Shown: positions 1 through 10,006, counted from the first letter of the stretch. The stretch is DNA of 64,000 nucleotides from Mycolicibacterium frederiksbergense (GCF_012223425.1 NZ_CP038797.1:1353-65352); one strand, 5' to 3'. A program made the numbers and translations. Notes: generated from the sequence alone by a model not told the origin.

Positions 1-1
1 C

Positions 2-451
2 GGCAACGTCGAACCACCACAGTGCACCGGCGCCTGGGGCCCGGGCTACGCCGCCACCTACGAGGGCACCGGCCTCACCGGTATGGCCATCCAAGGTGTC
101 GCGCAGGGCCAGGAGCACCGCATCGCCCAAGCTGTGCTCGCATTTCCCGACCCTGCAGCGGCCCAGCGCATTTACGACAAGCTCGTCGGTGACTGGAACG
201 CCTGCCAGAACACCCGCGCCGAGTTCAGCTACCAGGGCGCGTCCACCACGGTCGACATCAAGACACCACGCCCGATCGGCGACATCAACACCCTGATGCT
301 GGTGCCCACCACCTCGCCGGTCCCCGGACAGCAGTGCGAGCGCGGTATGGCGTTGCGCGGCAACGTGATCGTCGATGTCCGGGTCTGCTCACCGACCGTC
401 GGCAGCGCCGGATACTCGATCACCCGCGCCATTGCCGACAAGGTCCGCTGA
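2..451 (+). CDS. PknH-like extracellular sensor domain protein (5' end missing)
   Basis: The reading frame is open from the left edge, so the N-terminus lies outside the window; about 149 residues remain. The sequence resembles the mycobacterial PknH C-terminal (extracellular) sensor domain. It has a conserved GAWGPGYAATYEG-type segment, an FPDPAAAQRIYDKLVGDWNAC segment, and paired cysteines near the end (QQCERG and VRVCSP) that would form a disulfide outside the cell. Such domains occur attached to Ser/Thr kinases or on lipoproteins; which applies here cannot be seen. A second Ser/Thr kinase gene lies 3 kb downstream on the same strand, and proline-rich membrane proteins follow, so this is part of an envelope/sensing cluster. 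Domain call is by pattern recognition. Confidence 0.7.
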   Translation, partial: GNVEPPQCTGAWGPGYAATYEGTGLTGMAIQGVAQGQEHRIAQAVLAFPDPAAAQRIYDKLVGDWNACQNTRAEFSYQGASTTVDIKTPRPIGDINTLMLVPTTSPVPGQQCERGMALRGNVIVDVRVCSPTVGSAGYSITRAIADKVR

Positions 452-562
452 CCCCTCGCTCCACGTGCGCACCACCGACCAACCCCGCGCACCGCGCGGT
501 AACGCCCTAAAGCGGTGCAGCCGTCGACGCTGCACCGATACGCGGCCACGAAGGAGATCACC

Positions 563-1828
563 ATGACCAACCCCCCCAACGCTCCCGGCGGCTGGCCCGG
601 TCCCGAGGACCCCACCGTCGTGACACCGCAGTTCCAGCGCCCCGCACCGCCGCAGCCGCAACAGGCGCAGCCAGCGGCAGGATGGGGCCAAGCACCGACG
701 CCGAACCCTGCAACCCCGCACAATTCGTGGGGCACACAGCCACAGCCGCCGGCCGCTGGCACCCCACCAGCGCCCGCACAGGGCTGGGCAGGCTCACAGC
801 AGCCGCTGGCCGCCGGAACGCCGGCGCAGGGATGGGCCAGTCCGCCACCGCAGGGCTGGGCTGGCGCGCCCGCCGGCACCGGCGCCAAGCCCCCGTCCGC
901 TGGCAGGCGCCGCAAACTGATCATCGCCGCGGTCGCCGCCGTCGTGCTGGTGATCACTGCCGTCGTGGCCGTTCCGCGCCTGTTCGGCGGCGCCAGCTCG
1001 ATGACCGCCGCGGAAACCGTGACCGCCTATCTTGAAGCACTGGCTGCCGGTGACGCCGAGCAGGCGCTGTCGTTCAGCAAGAGTGAACCTGCCAACGCCG
1101 ATCTGCTCACCAGTGAGGTGTTGGCCAAGCAGATCGCCAAGATGCCGATCTCGGACATCCGCATCCTCGACGACGGTGAGGACATGGCGGGCATCGGGAT
1201 GGCCATCGTGAAGGTCGCTGTGAAGTTTGGTAACCAGCTCTCGGATTCGACCGTGCGTCTATCGAAGGTCGAGGAGACCTGGAAGATCGACGAAGCCATC
1301 AACAAGATCGAGATCCTGAGCCCCAACGCCGCTGACGAAACCCTCACCTTGTTCGGCAAGGAGTTGAGCAAGGGCGAAGCGTTCTACGTGTTCCCCGGCT
1401 TCATCGAAGTGGGCAGCTCCAACGAGTACATCGATGTCACCGCAGACTCCCCGCTGCTGACCGGCTCGATGTTGTCGTTCCGACCGACCTACGAACTCAA
1501 CGACGACGGCACCGAGGCCGTGTCCGCCGCCGTGGCCGATGCGTTCGCCGCATGCGAGAAGTCCAAGCTCCTCAATCCGCCGGCCTGCCCAGTCAAGCTC
1601 AACGAGTACAGCGCAGTCGACGGCACCGTGACGTGGGGAAAGTCCGATCTCAGCGGTGTGAGCATCGGCGAACTCAGTCCGTACGACCTGACTGTGCGGC
1701 TGAGCGGAAAAGTCGCCACCCCGGTGTCTTTTCAGACCCGCGACGGAGGGACCGAAAGCGGCACCGCCGAAAGCAGTATGTACAACTCAGTCGACGTCAG
1801 TACCTCTCCGCCGACGATCGGTCGATGA
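563..1828 (+). CDS. Proline-rich single-pass membrane protein with extracellular domain, paralogue A
   Basis: 421 residues. I chose the ATG at 563 because AAGGAG sits at 551-556; an upstream in-frame start at 515 lacks a site. Residues 1-105 are a Pro/Gln/Gly-rich cytoplasmic tail with GWA repeats, followed by an Arg/Lys stop-transfer (AGRRRKL) and one membrane helix (about residues 114-133). The outer part starts with a TAAETVTAYLEALAAGDAEQALS segment like the DUF4878/lumazine-binding-like domains of mycobacterial membrane proteins, then a second domain with YVFPGFIEVGSSNEYIDV and a terminal STSPP. It is clearly paralogous to the minus-strand gene at 5681-6859 and to the decayed copy at 1918-2248. 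Function unknown. Confidence 0.85.
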   Translation: MTNPPNAPGGWPGPEDPTVVTPQFQRPAPPQPQQAQPAAGWGQAPTPNPATPHNSWGTQPQPPAAGTPPAPAQGWAGSQQPLAAGTPAQGWASPPPQGWAGAPAGTGAKPPSAGRRRKLIIAAVAAVVLVITAVVAVPRLFGGASSMTAAETVTAYLEALAAGDAEQALSFSKSEPANADLLTSEVLAKQIAKMPISDIRILDDGEDMAGIGMAIVKVAVKFGNQLSDSTVRLSKVEETWKIDEAINKIEILSPNAADETLTLFGKELSKGEAFYVFPGFIEVGSSNEYIDVTADSPLLTGSMLSFRPTYELNDDGTEAVSAAVADAFAACEKSKLLNPPACPVKLNEYSAVDGTVTWGKSDLSGVSIGELSPYDLTVRLSGKVATPVSFQTRDGGTESGTAESSMYNSVDVSTSPPTIGR

Positions 1829-1917
1829 GCTGATGTCTCGGATCGCACTGCCTTGACTCGTGAGTCCTAGCGCCACATTTCACGACGAGGGACAGCTACA
1901 AGAGGAGGTGGATCGGA

Positions 1918-2248
1918 ATGGCGGACTGGCCTGGCGAACAAGGCAATACGCCACGCGCCCGCGGCTGGGGTGATCCCGACGCACCCACCCGCACCGTACC
2001 GCGGTTTCCACCGCCATCAGCGGCGCCCACCCACGCTCCCGGCACACCACCACAGCCGGCCGCACGCACAGCACTCATGGGCCGCGCCGCCGGTTGCTGG
2101 TCGCGCCGGGGAACCGGCAGCACCAGCGCCCAATGCCCCGACGGCGCCAACCCCGCCATCCGCAGCTGCCCGGACAGTCACCGACTACCTAGAAGCGCTG
2201 AGCCGAAAGCACCACCCGCGTGCCAGGGAAACACTAAGGCAATGCTAG
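1918..2248 (+). pseudogene. Decayed third paralogue of the proline-rich membrane protein family
   Basis: An ATG at 1918 preceded by AAGAGGAGG opens with MADWPGEQ, matching MANWPGDR at the start of the intact paralogue (5681-6859). The proline-rich tail (APTRTVPRFPPPSAAP) follows in this frame. The homologous continuation (AARTVTDYLEALSRK) then appears in a different frame (that of the 1970-2248 reading frame), which stops at 2248. The transmembrane helix and nearly all of the outer domain are absent. So the gene has at least one frameshift and a large internal or 3' deletion. It lies just upstream of the DUF7373 lipoprotein, with no spacing left for a promoter of its own. Confidence 0.65.
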
Positions 2249-2258
2249 AGAGGCACCC

Positions 2259-3533
2259 GTGACACCTACGACCGCCGTTCTGAAACTCGCGATTGCTGTG
2301 AGTGCGTGTGCCGCGCTGATCACCGGATGCTCCTCCACCACACCGGGCACCGCGAAAACCGCGGCAGCAGGCCCGGATTCGGGGGCCAACGTCGCCTTGA
2401 TGGACACCGGCCCCTACGACACCGCGTCGAGCAAACCGTTCGGCACCGTCGGCGACGACGCTGAGGGCGCCAACTTGCTCGAAGCGCACCGCATGGCCAA
2501 CTTCGTGGTCGGACCATGGGAGGTCGACGCTGAGCTGAATAAGCTGCCGGGGGCACTGAGTTTGGGGATGATTGGCCCGATCCCGTCGATCCAAATCATG
2601 CGCAGCAACGGCGTGCTCAAAGACGACCTGATCGCCATCGCCGAGAAGCACCGCTTTATGACGGCGTTCTCCACGGTGCGCGTGGCGCCGGAAACAGCCG
2701 GCCAGCCGCGCAGCCTGCACAACTTGGTGCTGCGATTTCCCGACGCCGCCGACGCCGAGGCCGCCGCCGCCGAGATGGCCACCACCGAGGCGTCCCGGCC
2801 CGGACAACCCCCGACAGAAGCCGTCACCATCGGGAACACCCCAGAGGCCCGCGCAACCACATCCACACGCGACGGTGCAGTCAACGTGGTCAGTTTCACC
2901 GCCCATGGCCCATACCTGCTCTACCAGCAGGCCCAGACCGCCGAGGCGTTCCTGGGCACCAACGCAGTCAACCTGGTTGACGGTGCCCTGATCAGTCAGA
3001 AGCGCCGCATCGATGAGTTCACCCCCACCGAACCCGCGGCGATGGGTGATCTGCCGCTCGATCCCAGCGGACAGCTTCTGGCTCGGACCCTCGTCGCGCC
3101 CGACGGCGGCGCTCCGTTCATGATCGGTGTCTGGAATGCTCGCGGATGGCTGCATTTCGAGCTGGATCCGTTGCAGGCCAACGCGATGTTCAACACCGCC
3201 GGCGTCGACATCGTGGGCCAGCGACTCACGACCGTCTACCAGGCGGCCAACGCCGACGGAGCCACGCGCATCGTCGGCGGCCTGGTCGACCAGCTCGAAA
3301 ACCTGCCCTCGGTGCGCGAGGTCGACGGCGTCAAAGGGCTTCCCGCCGCGAGGTGCTTCCAACGCACCGAAGGTGCGCTTCCCGGCACTGCGGCACCGAC
3401 CTGGCAGCGTGTGGTCTGGCAGTTCAAGTGCGTGGCCAGCGCCGACCGGTACGCTTTCACCGCGTTCTCCGCCGATGTCACCGACGTGCGTCAGCAGATG
3501 GCCGCCCAGTACCGGATCCTCGCAGGGCAGTAG
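2259..3533 (+). CDS. DUF7373-family lipoprotein
   Basis: 424 residues, GTG start at 2259 with GAGAGG at 2248-2253. A signal peptide ends in a lipobox (LITGCSS, Cys about residue 24), so the protein should be lipid-anchored to the outer face of the membrane. The opening of the mature part, [11 protein letters not shown]...KPFG, and [16 protein letters not shown] are the hallmarks I associate with the mycobacterial DUF7373 lipoprotein family. A Cys pair near the end (RCFQRTEG...FKCVAS) probably forms a disulfide. It is followed 11 nt later by the kinase-PBP gene, suggesting one transcript and a shared envelope role. Molecular function is unknown. Confidence 0.85.
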   Translation: MTPTTAVLKLAIAVSACAALITGCSSTTPGTAKTAAAGPDSGANVALMDTGPYDTASSKPFGTVGDDAEGANLLEAHRMANFVVGPWEVDAELNKLPGALSLGMIGPIPSIQIMRSNGVLKDDLIAIAEKHRFMTAFSTVRVAPETAGQPRSLHNLVLRFPDAADAEAAAAEMATTEASRPGQPPTEAVTIGNTPEARATTSTRDGAVNVVSFTAHGPYLLYQQAQTAEAFLGTNAVNLVDGALISQKRRIDEFTPTEPAAMGDLPLDPSGQLLARTLVAPDGGAPFMIGVWNARGWLHFELDPLQANAMFNTAGVDIVGQRLTTVYQAANADGATRIVGGLVDQLENLPSVREVDGVKGLPAARCFQRTEGALPGTAAPTWQRVVWQFKCVASADRYAFTAFSADVTDVRQQMAAQYRILAGQ

Positions 3534-3544
3534 GTGTTTCGATA

Positions 3545-5536
3545 GTGGTTCTCCCAGCTGGATCGACGATCAGCGGTTACGTCATCGAAGACGTTCTCGG
3601 TTCTGGCGGCATGGGCACCGTCTACCGGGCGCGCCACCCGGTGCTGCCACGGTTTGATGCGCTCAAGGTGCTCTCCGGTGAGCTGTCGCGCGACGAGCAC
3701 TTCCGCGCCCGCTTCGACCGCGAAGCCGAACTCGCCGCCACCCTGGATCATCCCAACATCGTCACCGTCTACAACCGCGGCGAAGCCGACGGCCAGGTGT
3801 GGATCGCGATGCAGTACGTCGCCGGCAGCGACGCCGAACGCGAACTGGCCGGCGGGCGCATGACCCCTCAACGCGCCGTGCACATCACCAGTGAAGTCGC
3901 CAAGGCTCTGGACTACGCGCATCGCCGCAACCTGCTGCACCGCGACGTCAAACCGGCCAACTTCCTGCTCGCCACCGACGACGAACGGATCTTTCTGGCC
4001 GACTTCGGCATCGCGCGCGCCCTCGACGACGCAGTCAACCTCACCCAGACCGGCACCGTGATGGCGACCATCGCCTACGCCGCACCCGAGACGCTGGCCG
4101 GCGAACCCGCCGACCACCGAGCCGATATCTACTCACTGGGCTGCTCGCTGTACCGGATGCTCACCGGCACATCACCGTTCAGTGGGTCCGGCGGCATGGC
4201 CGCCGTCGCGGCCGCCCACCTCATGGCACCCCCGCCGCGCCCCACTGATGTGGTGGCCAACCTGCCCGCCGCGATCGACAACGTCATCGCCCGCGCCATG
4301 GCCAAAGAACCTGGCCACCGCTATCAGAGCGCCGGGGATCTGGCCCGCGCCGCGGCCGCAGCCCTCGACGAGACCACCGCCGAGGTACGCATCACCCCCG
4401 CGCCCGCGCCAGGCCCCCGCCAGCCGTGGGGCCCGGAGAACAGCCCACCCCATTGGAGCGGCCCGCACCCCGGAACAGGCTCGTACCCGCCCGGGCCCGG
4501 ATGGTCGACCGGCCCCACCCCGGCAACCGGGTGGCCCACCGGGCCTGGCCCCGCCGCCCCGGTGCACACCCCGACGGGAAAGCCGCGCAGCCGCAGAACG
4601 GCACTGGCCGCCGCGGGCGTCGCCGCCGCCCTCGTGGTCAGCGGAGGCGTCGGAACGTGGATGTTCACACGCGAGGACACCCCTGCCTATACGGCGCAGA
4701 CGCTGGCCCACGAGCACGGAGAGGCCACCCTGACCTCCCCGCCGAACGCGATTGTGGCCGCCGGCCCCGGCGACGGGGATGCCGTGCTGTCCCTCGGCAT
4801 ACAGCCGGCCGCCATTGTCTCATCCCCCGGCGGGCTGCCCAGCTGGGAGAAAGACCTCATCACCGGCAACACCCAAGTGCTCTCCGACGCTGATCCTGCT
4901 CAAATCGCTGCCGCCAAGCCCGATCTGATCATCGACACCGGCGACGTTGACGCAGCGACCTACCGTGCTCTGGCCGAGATCGCGACCACCATCACCCGCT
5001 CGGCTAACGCCGGCGAATGGAGCTGGCAGACCCAGCTGCAGTGGATTGGCCGCATCCTCGACCGCACCGAACAAGCCCAGCAGCTCATTGACAACGCCGC
5101 CGACGCCCAGGCCGAGCTGCGCACCGAACATCCGGTGTTCGACGGCAAGAGCATCGAGGTCGTGTTCGTCGGCGATGACGGAATCAGTGCCGCCACCCCG
5201 AAATCCCCGGCCGCGCAATACCTGCAGGGGCTCGGCTTCCGCTACCTGGACAAGCCGGCCGTCACCGCGACTGCCGACGGATCAGCTATCGCCGCCGTCG
5301 CCGACCCCGAGCAACTCAACACGATCCCCACCGACGTACGGATCGTGGCACGCACCGACTCCGCAGCTGGTGGCGGCAGCTACAACGGGCTACCCGATCC
5401 CTTCACCAAGTACCGGGGCGCCACGATCATCGTCGATGATGTCGCGGCGATCGACGCGCTGCGGGTGCCCGGTTACGCGGCCATCAGCTATCTGAACACC
5501 GCGCTGGTCAACGCGCTGAGCCGCCAGATCCGCTGA
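3545..5536 (+). CDS. Receptor Ser/Thr protein kinase fused to a periplasmic-binding-protein domain
   Basis: 663 residues from the GTG at 3545, chosen because the kinase domain begins right after it ([16 protein letters not shown], as in mycobacterial Pkn proteins); the longer open frame overlaps the lipoprotein gene. Kinase motifs are complete: Gly-rich loop GSGGMG (19-24), catalytic Lys (ALK, 41), HRDVKPAN (132-139), DFG (153-155) and AAPE. A Pro/Gly-rich juxtamembrane stretch and one helix ([18 protein letters not shown]) follow. The outer part resembles FecB/BtuF-type binding proteins (PF01497 type): [33 protein letters not shown] and a C-terminal [22 protein letters not shown]. Inference: iron-siderophore, haem or corrinoid binding outside controls kinase activity inside. 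The usual mycobacterial Pkn partners (PASTA, PknH_C, NHL) are absent. Confidence 0.88.
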   Translation: MVLPAGSTISGYVIEDVLGSGGMGTVYRARHPVLPRFDALKVLSGELSRDEHFRARFDREAELAATLDHPNIVTVYNRGEADGQVWIAMQYVAGSDAERELAGGRMTPQRAVHITSEVAKALDYAHRRNLLHRDVKPANFLLATDDERIFLADFGIARALDDAVNLTQTGTVMATIAYAAPETLAGEPADHRADIYSLGCSLYRMLTGTSPFSGSGGMAAVAAAHLMAPPPRPTDVVANLPAAIDNVIARAMAKEPGHRYQSAGDLARAAAAALDETTAEVRITPAPAPGPRQPWGPENSPPHWSGPHPGTGSYPPGPGWSTGPTPATGWPTGPGPAAPVHTPTGKPRSRRTALAAAGVAAALVVSGGVGTWMFTREDTPAYTAQTLAHEHGEATLTSPPNAIVAAGPGDGDAVLSLGIQPAAIVSSPGGLPSWEKDLITGNTQVLSDADPAQIAAAKPDLIIDTGDVDAATYRALAEIATTITRSANAGEWSWQTQLQWIGRILDRTEQAQQLIDNAADAQAELRTEHPVFDGKSIEVVFVGDDGISAATPKSPAAQYLQGLGFRYLDKPAVTATADGSAIAAVADPEQLNTIPTDVRIVARTDSAAGGGSYNGLPDPFTKYRGATIIVDDVAAIDALRVPGYAAISYLNTALVNALSRQIR

Positions 5537-5680
5537 GTGGGAGGCGTTCTCGCCCCGGCGACCGCGACACGCCTGCACGCCGACCGCGTGTGGTTGCGCG
5601 CCGAGATTGCGGCGCCGGGCAACCCGCGCACCAACCGGCAACGCAGGACAAATGTCGCGGCGAAAGGTCCGCTGCTTGAT

Positions 5681-6859
5681 TCACTCGATGAATGCCGGCG
5701 GCGATGTCGTGAGGTCCACATTTTCGTACAGCTGCTGGACCGCAATGCGCTCGAAGGGCTGACCGGAGCGCAACTGCCCGGACACCGGGATACGGACCGC
5801 GCCGTTCACGATGGCGAACATTCGTTGGTCGTTGAAATCCGTCACCGCCACAGCCCCAAGATCCGCCTTACCCCACCTGAGGGTGCCTTCCACGACATCG
5901 GGATCGGTGATCTTGGCCCGACAACCCGGTGGGGCGAGCATCGTCGAGCCCTCGCACGGTGCGTACGCGTTGGCCACGGTGTCGAGAACTGCAGTCTCTC
6001 CCTGGTCGTTGATTTCGACGGTGGGCCGGAAGGTGACTGGCGTTTGTCCGGGAAGCGGTGAGGCGAACGTGACGTCGATGTACTCGTTGGAGGTGACCAG
6101 CTCAAGAGATCCGGGGAAAACATACAGCGTTTCGCGTTGGGTGAGTTTCTTGCCGAGAATGCTCAGTGTCGCCACGGCGGCGGTGTGATCGGCGATGTGC
6201 AGCTCGTTGAAGGCATGGTCGACCTTCCACTCATCGCCAACCTTGGTCACCCCCATCGTGACATCGGAACTCACCCCACCGAACATCATCGTCGCGTCCA
6301 CATCGGCGGTGTCGCCCGCCTTCTTGCCCTCGGTCTGCCCCACGACCTGGATGTCGGAGATCGGCATCGCGGCGATCTGTGTGCGCAGAACTTCGTCGGT
6401 GAGCAGATCGGCGTTGGCGGGTTGGCTTTTGCCGTAGGACAACGCTGCTGCGGCATCGCCGCGGCTAAGCGCCTCCAGGTATGCCAGGACGGTCTCAGCG
6501 GGCCCGGCCGAGCCGCCCGAGCCAGCTGCGCCGGTCGAGCCGGTGGAGCCGTCGCTGTCCGTCCTCATGTAGGCCAGACCTACCGATATCGCGGCCACGA
6601 TGACCGCGACGACCGTCAGCAACCCCAGACGGCGTGTCCGCGACGCGGCCTTGCCCGCCGGGGCCCCATCTGCAGGCACACCAGTCGGCCAGCCCGGTGG
6701 GTGTCCGCCGGCGGTGGGGGGTTGCGGCCGCCACGGTGGTGGGTTGCTGGGAGCCGGCTGCGGTCTCTGGAACTGCGGTATGACGTGAGTGGTCTCCTCG
6801 GAAGCGTCATCGCGCCGATCGCGCGGCCCAGGGCCCCGGTCACCAGGCCAGTTCGCCAT
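5681..6859 (-). CDS. Proline-rich single-pass membrane protein, paralogue B
   Basis: 392 residues from the ATG at 6859; an upstream in-frame extension is unsupported, and GGGAAGGGAA lies upstream of this ATG. Order: short Pro-rich cytoplasmic tail (MANWPGDRG..., then PQFQRPQPAP), basic KAASRTRRL, one helix (LGLLTVVAVIVAAISVGLAY), then the outer domains. It shares with paralogue A (563-1828) the blocks QPANADLLTDEVL, AMPISDI, YVFPGSLELVTSNEYIDVT, LRWGKADL and the ending STSPP-like LTTSPPAFIE. It is transcribed toward the kinase gene (convergent), and lies 31 nt downstream of the metallopeptidase on the same strand, so could be co-transcribed. Function unknown. Confidence 0.85.
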   Translation of the reverse strand: MANWPGDRGPGPRDRRDDASEETTHVIPQFQRPQPAPSNPPPWRPQPPTAGGHPPGWPTGVPADGAPAGKAASRTRRLGLLTVVAVIVAAISVGLAYMRTDSDGSTGSTGAAGSGGSAGPAETVLAYLEALSRGDAAAALSYGKSQPANADLLTDEVLRTQIAAMPISDIQVVGQTEGKKAGDTADVDATMMFGGVSSDVTMGVTKVGDEWKVDHAFNELHIADHTAAVATLSILGKKLTQRETLYVFPGSLELVTSNEYIDVTFASPLPGQTPVTFRPTVEINDQGETAVLDTVANAYAPCEGSTMLAPPGCRAKITDPDVVEGTLRWGKADLGAVAVTDFNDQRMFAIVNGAVRIPVSGQLRSGQPFERIAVQQLYENVDLTTSPPAFIE

Positions 6860-6890
6860 AATGTCGCATTTCCCTTCCCCGCATAGCTTT

Positions 6891-8355
6891 TCAGGCGACC
6901 TCGGCGCGCGAGGCTGTCCATGTGTTGCACTGGGCAATCTCGTTGAGGGTGCCCCGAACGAACCAGCCCTCGACGTTCTCGGCGGTGCCGTGCGTAGGGC
7001 TGCCGGTGCCGCTGCCGTATTCAAACCGTCGAGTGTGGTCGACATCGGATCGGGTGAACGGTCCGCCGCTGTCAACGATGGATTCGACGAACATGCCCGC
7101 GAAGCACTGGACCTGAAGCTCGGTGCGGCGACTGCTCTCCAAACCGGCCGGACTGGTGCGACCAGCGCGGCGTTCACGTTGGAATGCCTCTTCCAGGACG
7201 CCGGTGAGGTTTTGCACGTGATGGCCGAATTCGTGCGAGAAGACTGAAAGGTAGTTCAACGGACGACCTTCAGTCCATGCTTCTGGCAGTCCGGCGATCG
7301 GCATATAGATCGTCTCGTTGATCGGGCAGTAGAACGCGGCGGCCTGCGCGGTGGACGTCGTCCCGCACGGAGACGTGGCAGTCGTCCCTACCGGGACCAT
7401 GACCTTAGGGGCGTCGTATTCCATTCTCACGCGCTCGAATAACGGCTCCCAAGCTCGTTCGACGCACGGCAACGCCGCCGCGTAGAACGCTTCTCCGGCA
7501 GGTCCGTCGTTGGGGTAGCCGGGCGGGCCGCATACCTGCTTCTGCATGCCGCCGGCCTGCAAGATCGGGTTGGCCGTCAGGGCTGGCTCGCCGATCGGCA
7601 CGGGCTGAAAACTCGGCGACGTCGTTGTTCGCGGCGTCGAGGCCGCCGACGTCGACGATGTCGACGAGGGCTGCGTGCTCGGTGCCGTAGCGGAGGTCGT
7701 TCTCGTGGTGGTGGTGGATGCGACGGTGCCGGCGCCCGGAAGTGCGGAGCGGATGCTTTCCGGCGAGGCGATCGCCACGCCGATGACACCGAGCGCGACG
7801 ACCAGGATGGCCCCCAGGGCGATCTGCGCGCCAGAAGAACGCCGGGGAGCCGGCGCAGCAGGCGGGTAGGGCCACGGTCCCGGGCCGGGGATGGGTGGCG
7901 ACGCACCGTGTCCGGGTGGTCGTCGGGCATGTGCCGGCGGTCCCGGGTAGGGCGGGTAGGGCTGCGGCGGGGGGCCTGGCTGCGGCGGGTAGCCCTGCGG
8001 CGGTGTCGGTGGGCGCTGGTAGTGCGGTGGTGGCACCGGTGGTCGCTGATAGTGCTGCTGGCGCGGCGGGGGCCGGGCGGGGGTGGCCGGCTCCATGCGA
8101 CGGGTGTGGAGGTGGCCGCCGGAACGCACGGTGTGCGCCGGTGTCACCCCACTGCGGAGCCGGCCCCACTGGTCTTGGTGGCGGCACCGGATGCATCGGT
8201 GGCCGCGGCGGCTGTTGTTGCCTCCGAGGGTGTTGCGGTGCTGGTGGCGGGCGATTCGGATGCCCGGGTTGGCTCCCCGCCGGGGGTTGCCCACCCGGAT
8301 GTGGTTGCCCGGGAAAGGGTGGTCGGCGACCGGGAGGATCCTGATGCGACGGCAC
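6891..8355 (-). CDS. Neutral zinc metallopeptidase (YpfJ/PF04228 type), membrane-anchored; probable frameshift in the N-terminal tail
   Basis: The conserved part reads in one frame from an ATG at 8096 to 6891: a Pro/Tyr-rich tail, one helix (AQIALGAILVVALGVIGVAIA), a Ser/Thr-rich linker, then a peptidase domain with the zinc motif HEFGHHVQ, a downstream ELQVQCFAGMF (third ligand E likely) and a C-terminal FEYGSGTGSPTHGTAENVEGWF. The best start, however, is the GTG at 8355: a -10 (TAACCT) sits exactly 6 nt before it, giving a leaderless transcript, and the frame from it is a natural Pro-rich tail (MPSHQDPPGRRPPFPGQ). That frame and the peptidase frame differ by one base. They would join near the G/C runs at about 8065-8095. 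So this is either a one-base sequencing error or a real frameshift. Confidence 0.75.
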
Positions 8356-8377
8356 CGAAGTAGGTTACCCTGCGCGT
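8356..8377. promoter_or_regulatory. Divergent overlapping leaderless promoters
   Basis: The 22 nt between the GTG at 8355 (minus) and the ATG at 8378 (plus) contain two back-to-back -10 hexamers. TACCCT (8366-8371) lies 6 nt before the plus-strand ATG; TAACCT (complement of 8362-8367) lies 6 nt before the minus-strand GTG. The two hexamers share two bases. Both spacings are those of mycobacterial leaderless transcripts, in which transcription starts at the first base of the start codon. Only one polymerase could occupy the site at a time. Confidence 0.65.
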
Positions 8378-10006
8378 ATGGGTGGGAGATTCACATATTT
8401 TCTGGTCATCGCTATGGCCTGGGCGGGGTTGCTGCTCATAGCTACTCCGCCAGCGCATGCAGACACACCGTTCACGCTCGATCTCGCGCTCGACGTGCGC
8501 GATGACGGCACATTGCGGGTCACCCAGACCACCACTGTCCCTGACGGCGCCACCGCGACCAGCCGGATGCCGTTGCAGATTGCGGTGGAAGGCAACCGGA
8601 CGCAGCACTTTTCGGTCTCGGATATCAGCACCGAGAACGGAGCCCAAGCCACCATCGACGGCGAGGACCTGTCGCTGTCGGTCCCGGCCGGCACCTCCAC
8701 GGTGCGCTACAGCGTCAGAGGAACCGTAGCCGATGGACCAGACCTACAGCAGTTCACCTGGCTCCTGGCCGCCGCATGGTCAGAGCCCATCGCGGAATTG
8801 ACCGGCGTGTTCAGATCTCCTGCCGCGGCGCCGGACTCCCCGATCTGCGCCTACGGTCAGATCGGAATCCGGCGGCTGTGCTCGCTGACCCAGACCGAAC
8901 TCAACGGGCAGGTGAGCTTTCAGCACAACAATCTTGCCGCCGGCGATGTCGTGGTGTTCTCGGTGCTGCTGCCAGCCGAAACTGTGCCTGCATCAGCGGA
9001 ATTCAGCGCTACCGTCGCAGACGGCGGTCAGTCGCCGACCGCACAAGCCGGCGGCGCTGGCCTGATCGCGGCGACGGTGGCGACGGTGCTGGCCGGCGCG
9101 GCAGTTCTCGCTGCGTGGTGGCGACGCCGCAGCGACCGGGTCGCCGCGCAGTCAATCACCGACCAGCCGAACTTGCTGTCCTCCAGCGATACCGGCGGTG
9201 TGTTCACCTCCCCTGACGGCGTCCTTCCGGGGCAGATCGGTTCGGTCGCCGCCGGGACCGTCCGCGCCTCGGACTTCGGGGCCACGGTGCTGGACCTGGC
9301 CGTGCGCAACTATCTGTGGCTGGCCGAGATCCAGCGCGACGACAGCGAACCGGACTTCCAGATCTCGCGGCGCGCCGACCTCGACGAGGCGGTGACCCCG
9401 TTTGAGCGGGCAGTGGTGGATGCGTTGCTGCCCGACGGCCGCCAGTCGATCCTGCTCTCGGAGTTGACTGGTGCTCCAGCTCCGGTGGATTTGCGGCGTG
9501 TCAGCGCTGAGATCGGACGCAGCGTTGCAGCCCGCGACTGGACCCGTCAGTGGGGCGCTGCGCAGACGGTCGGGCTCTGGCTGCTGGGGATCGGCGCTGT
9601 CTCGACCCTGGTGCTCTACGTCGTCGGTGTGAGCCCGCTGTTCGGTGTGGCAGTGGCGGTGATGGGTGCAGGAATCACCGCTGCGGCATTGCTGATTCCC
9701 GCGCACACCCCGCGTGGATCGCGGTTGACCGCCGCGCTCGGTGGTCTGCGGCTGCACCTGAGCAACACCGACCCGGCAACGATGGATACCGCGGCGGCAC
9801 CGGTGCTGTTCGAACGCGCGCTGCCCTATGCCCACGCAGTCGGTTTCCTGCAGCCGTGGTTGACCCGCTGGGGATACGCCGGGCCCCAACAGCTGCAGTG
9901 GTACCAGTCCTCACCGGCTAGCGATCCGCCGTTGGTGCGGCTGCCTGTCCTGGCAGCGACTCTCGACGGGATCGCCGCGCAAAGCCAGGCCGCCAACCCG
10001 CGCTGA
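8378..10006 (+). CDS. DUF2207 domain membrane protein
   Basis: 542 residues. A signal peptide (AWAGLLLIATPPAHA) is followed by an outer beta-rich domain starting FTLDLALDVRDDGTLRVTQTTTV and ending before a helix (about 222-246, IAATVATVLAGAAVLAAW). A cytoplasmic segment (SDFGATVLDLAVRNYLWLAEIQ, FERAVVDALLPDGRQSILLSEL) and a double helix (WLLGIGAVSTLVLYVVGV, AVAVMGAGITAAALLI) precede the conserved C-terminus (LFERALPYAHAVGF...W). This order is that of the DUF2207 family, which has no established biochemical role. Expression is probably leaderless (see 8356-8377). A short GC hairpin (GTCCGC/GCGGAC, 10023-10037) lies just after the stop and may help termination. Confidence 0.85.
   Translation: MGGRFTYFLVIAMAWAGLLLIATPPAHADTPFTLDLALDVRDDGTLRVTQTTTVPDGATATSRMPLQIAVEGNRTQHFSVSDISTENGAQATIDGEDLSLSVPAGTSTVRYSVRGTVADGPDLQQFTWLLAAAWSEPIAELTGVFRSPAAAPDSPICAYGQIGIRRLCSLTQTELNGQVSFQHNNLAAGDVVVFSVLLPAETVPASAEFSATVADGGQSPTAQAGGAGLIAATVATVLAGAAVLAAWWRRRSDRVAAQSITDQPNLLSSSDTGGVFTSPDGVLPGQIGSVAAGTVRASDFGATVLDLAVRNYLWLAEIQRDDSEPDFQISRRADLDEAVTPFERAVVDALLPDGRQSILLSELTGAPAPVDLRRVSAEIGRSVAARDWTRQWGAAQTVGLWLLGIGAVSTLVLYVVGVSPLFGVAVAVMGAGITAAALLIPAHTPRGSRLTAALGGLRLHLSNTDPATMDTAAAPVLFERALPYAHAVGFLQPWLTRWGYAGPQQLQWYQSSPASDPPLVRLPVLAATLDGIAAQSQAANPR

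Noticed and set aside
5537..6061. Long plus-strand frames opposite the 5681-6859 gene, and similar large frames throughout
   Set aside because: They are antisense or shifted shadows of genes with clear domains; no ribosome sites or protein-like composition.
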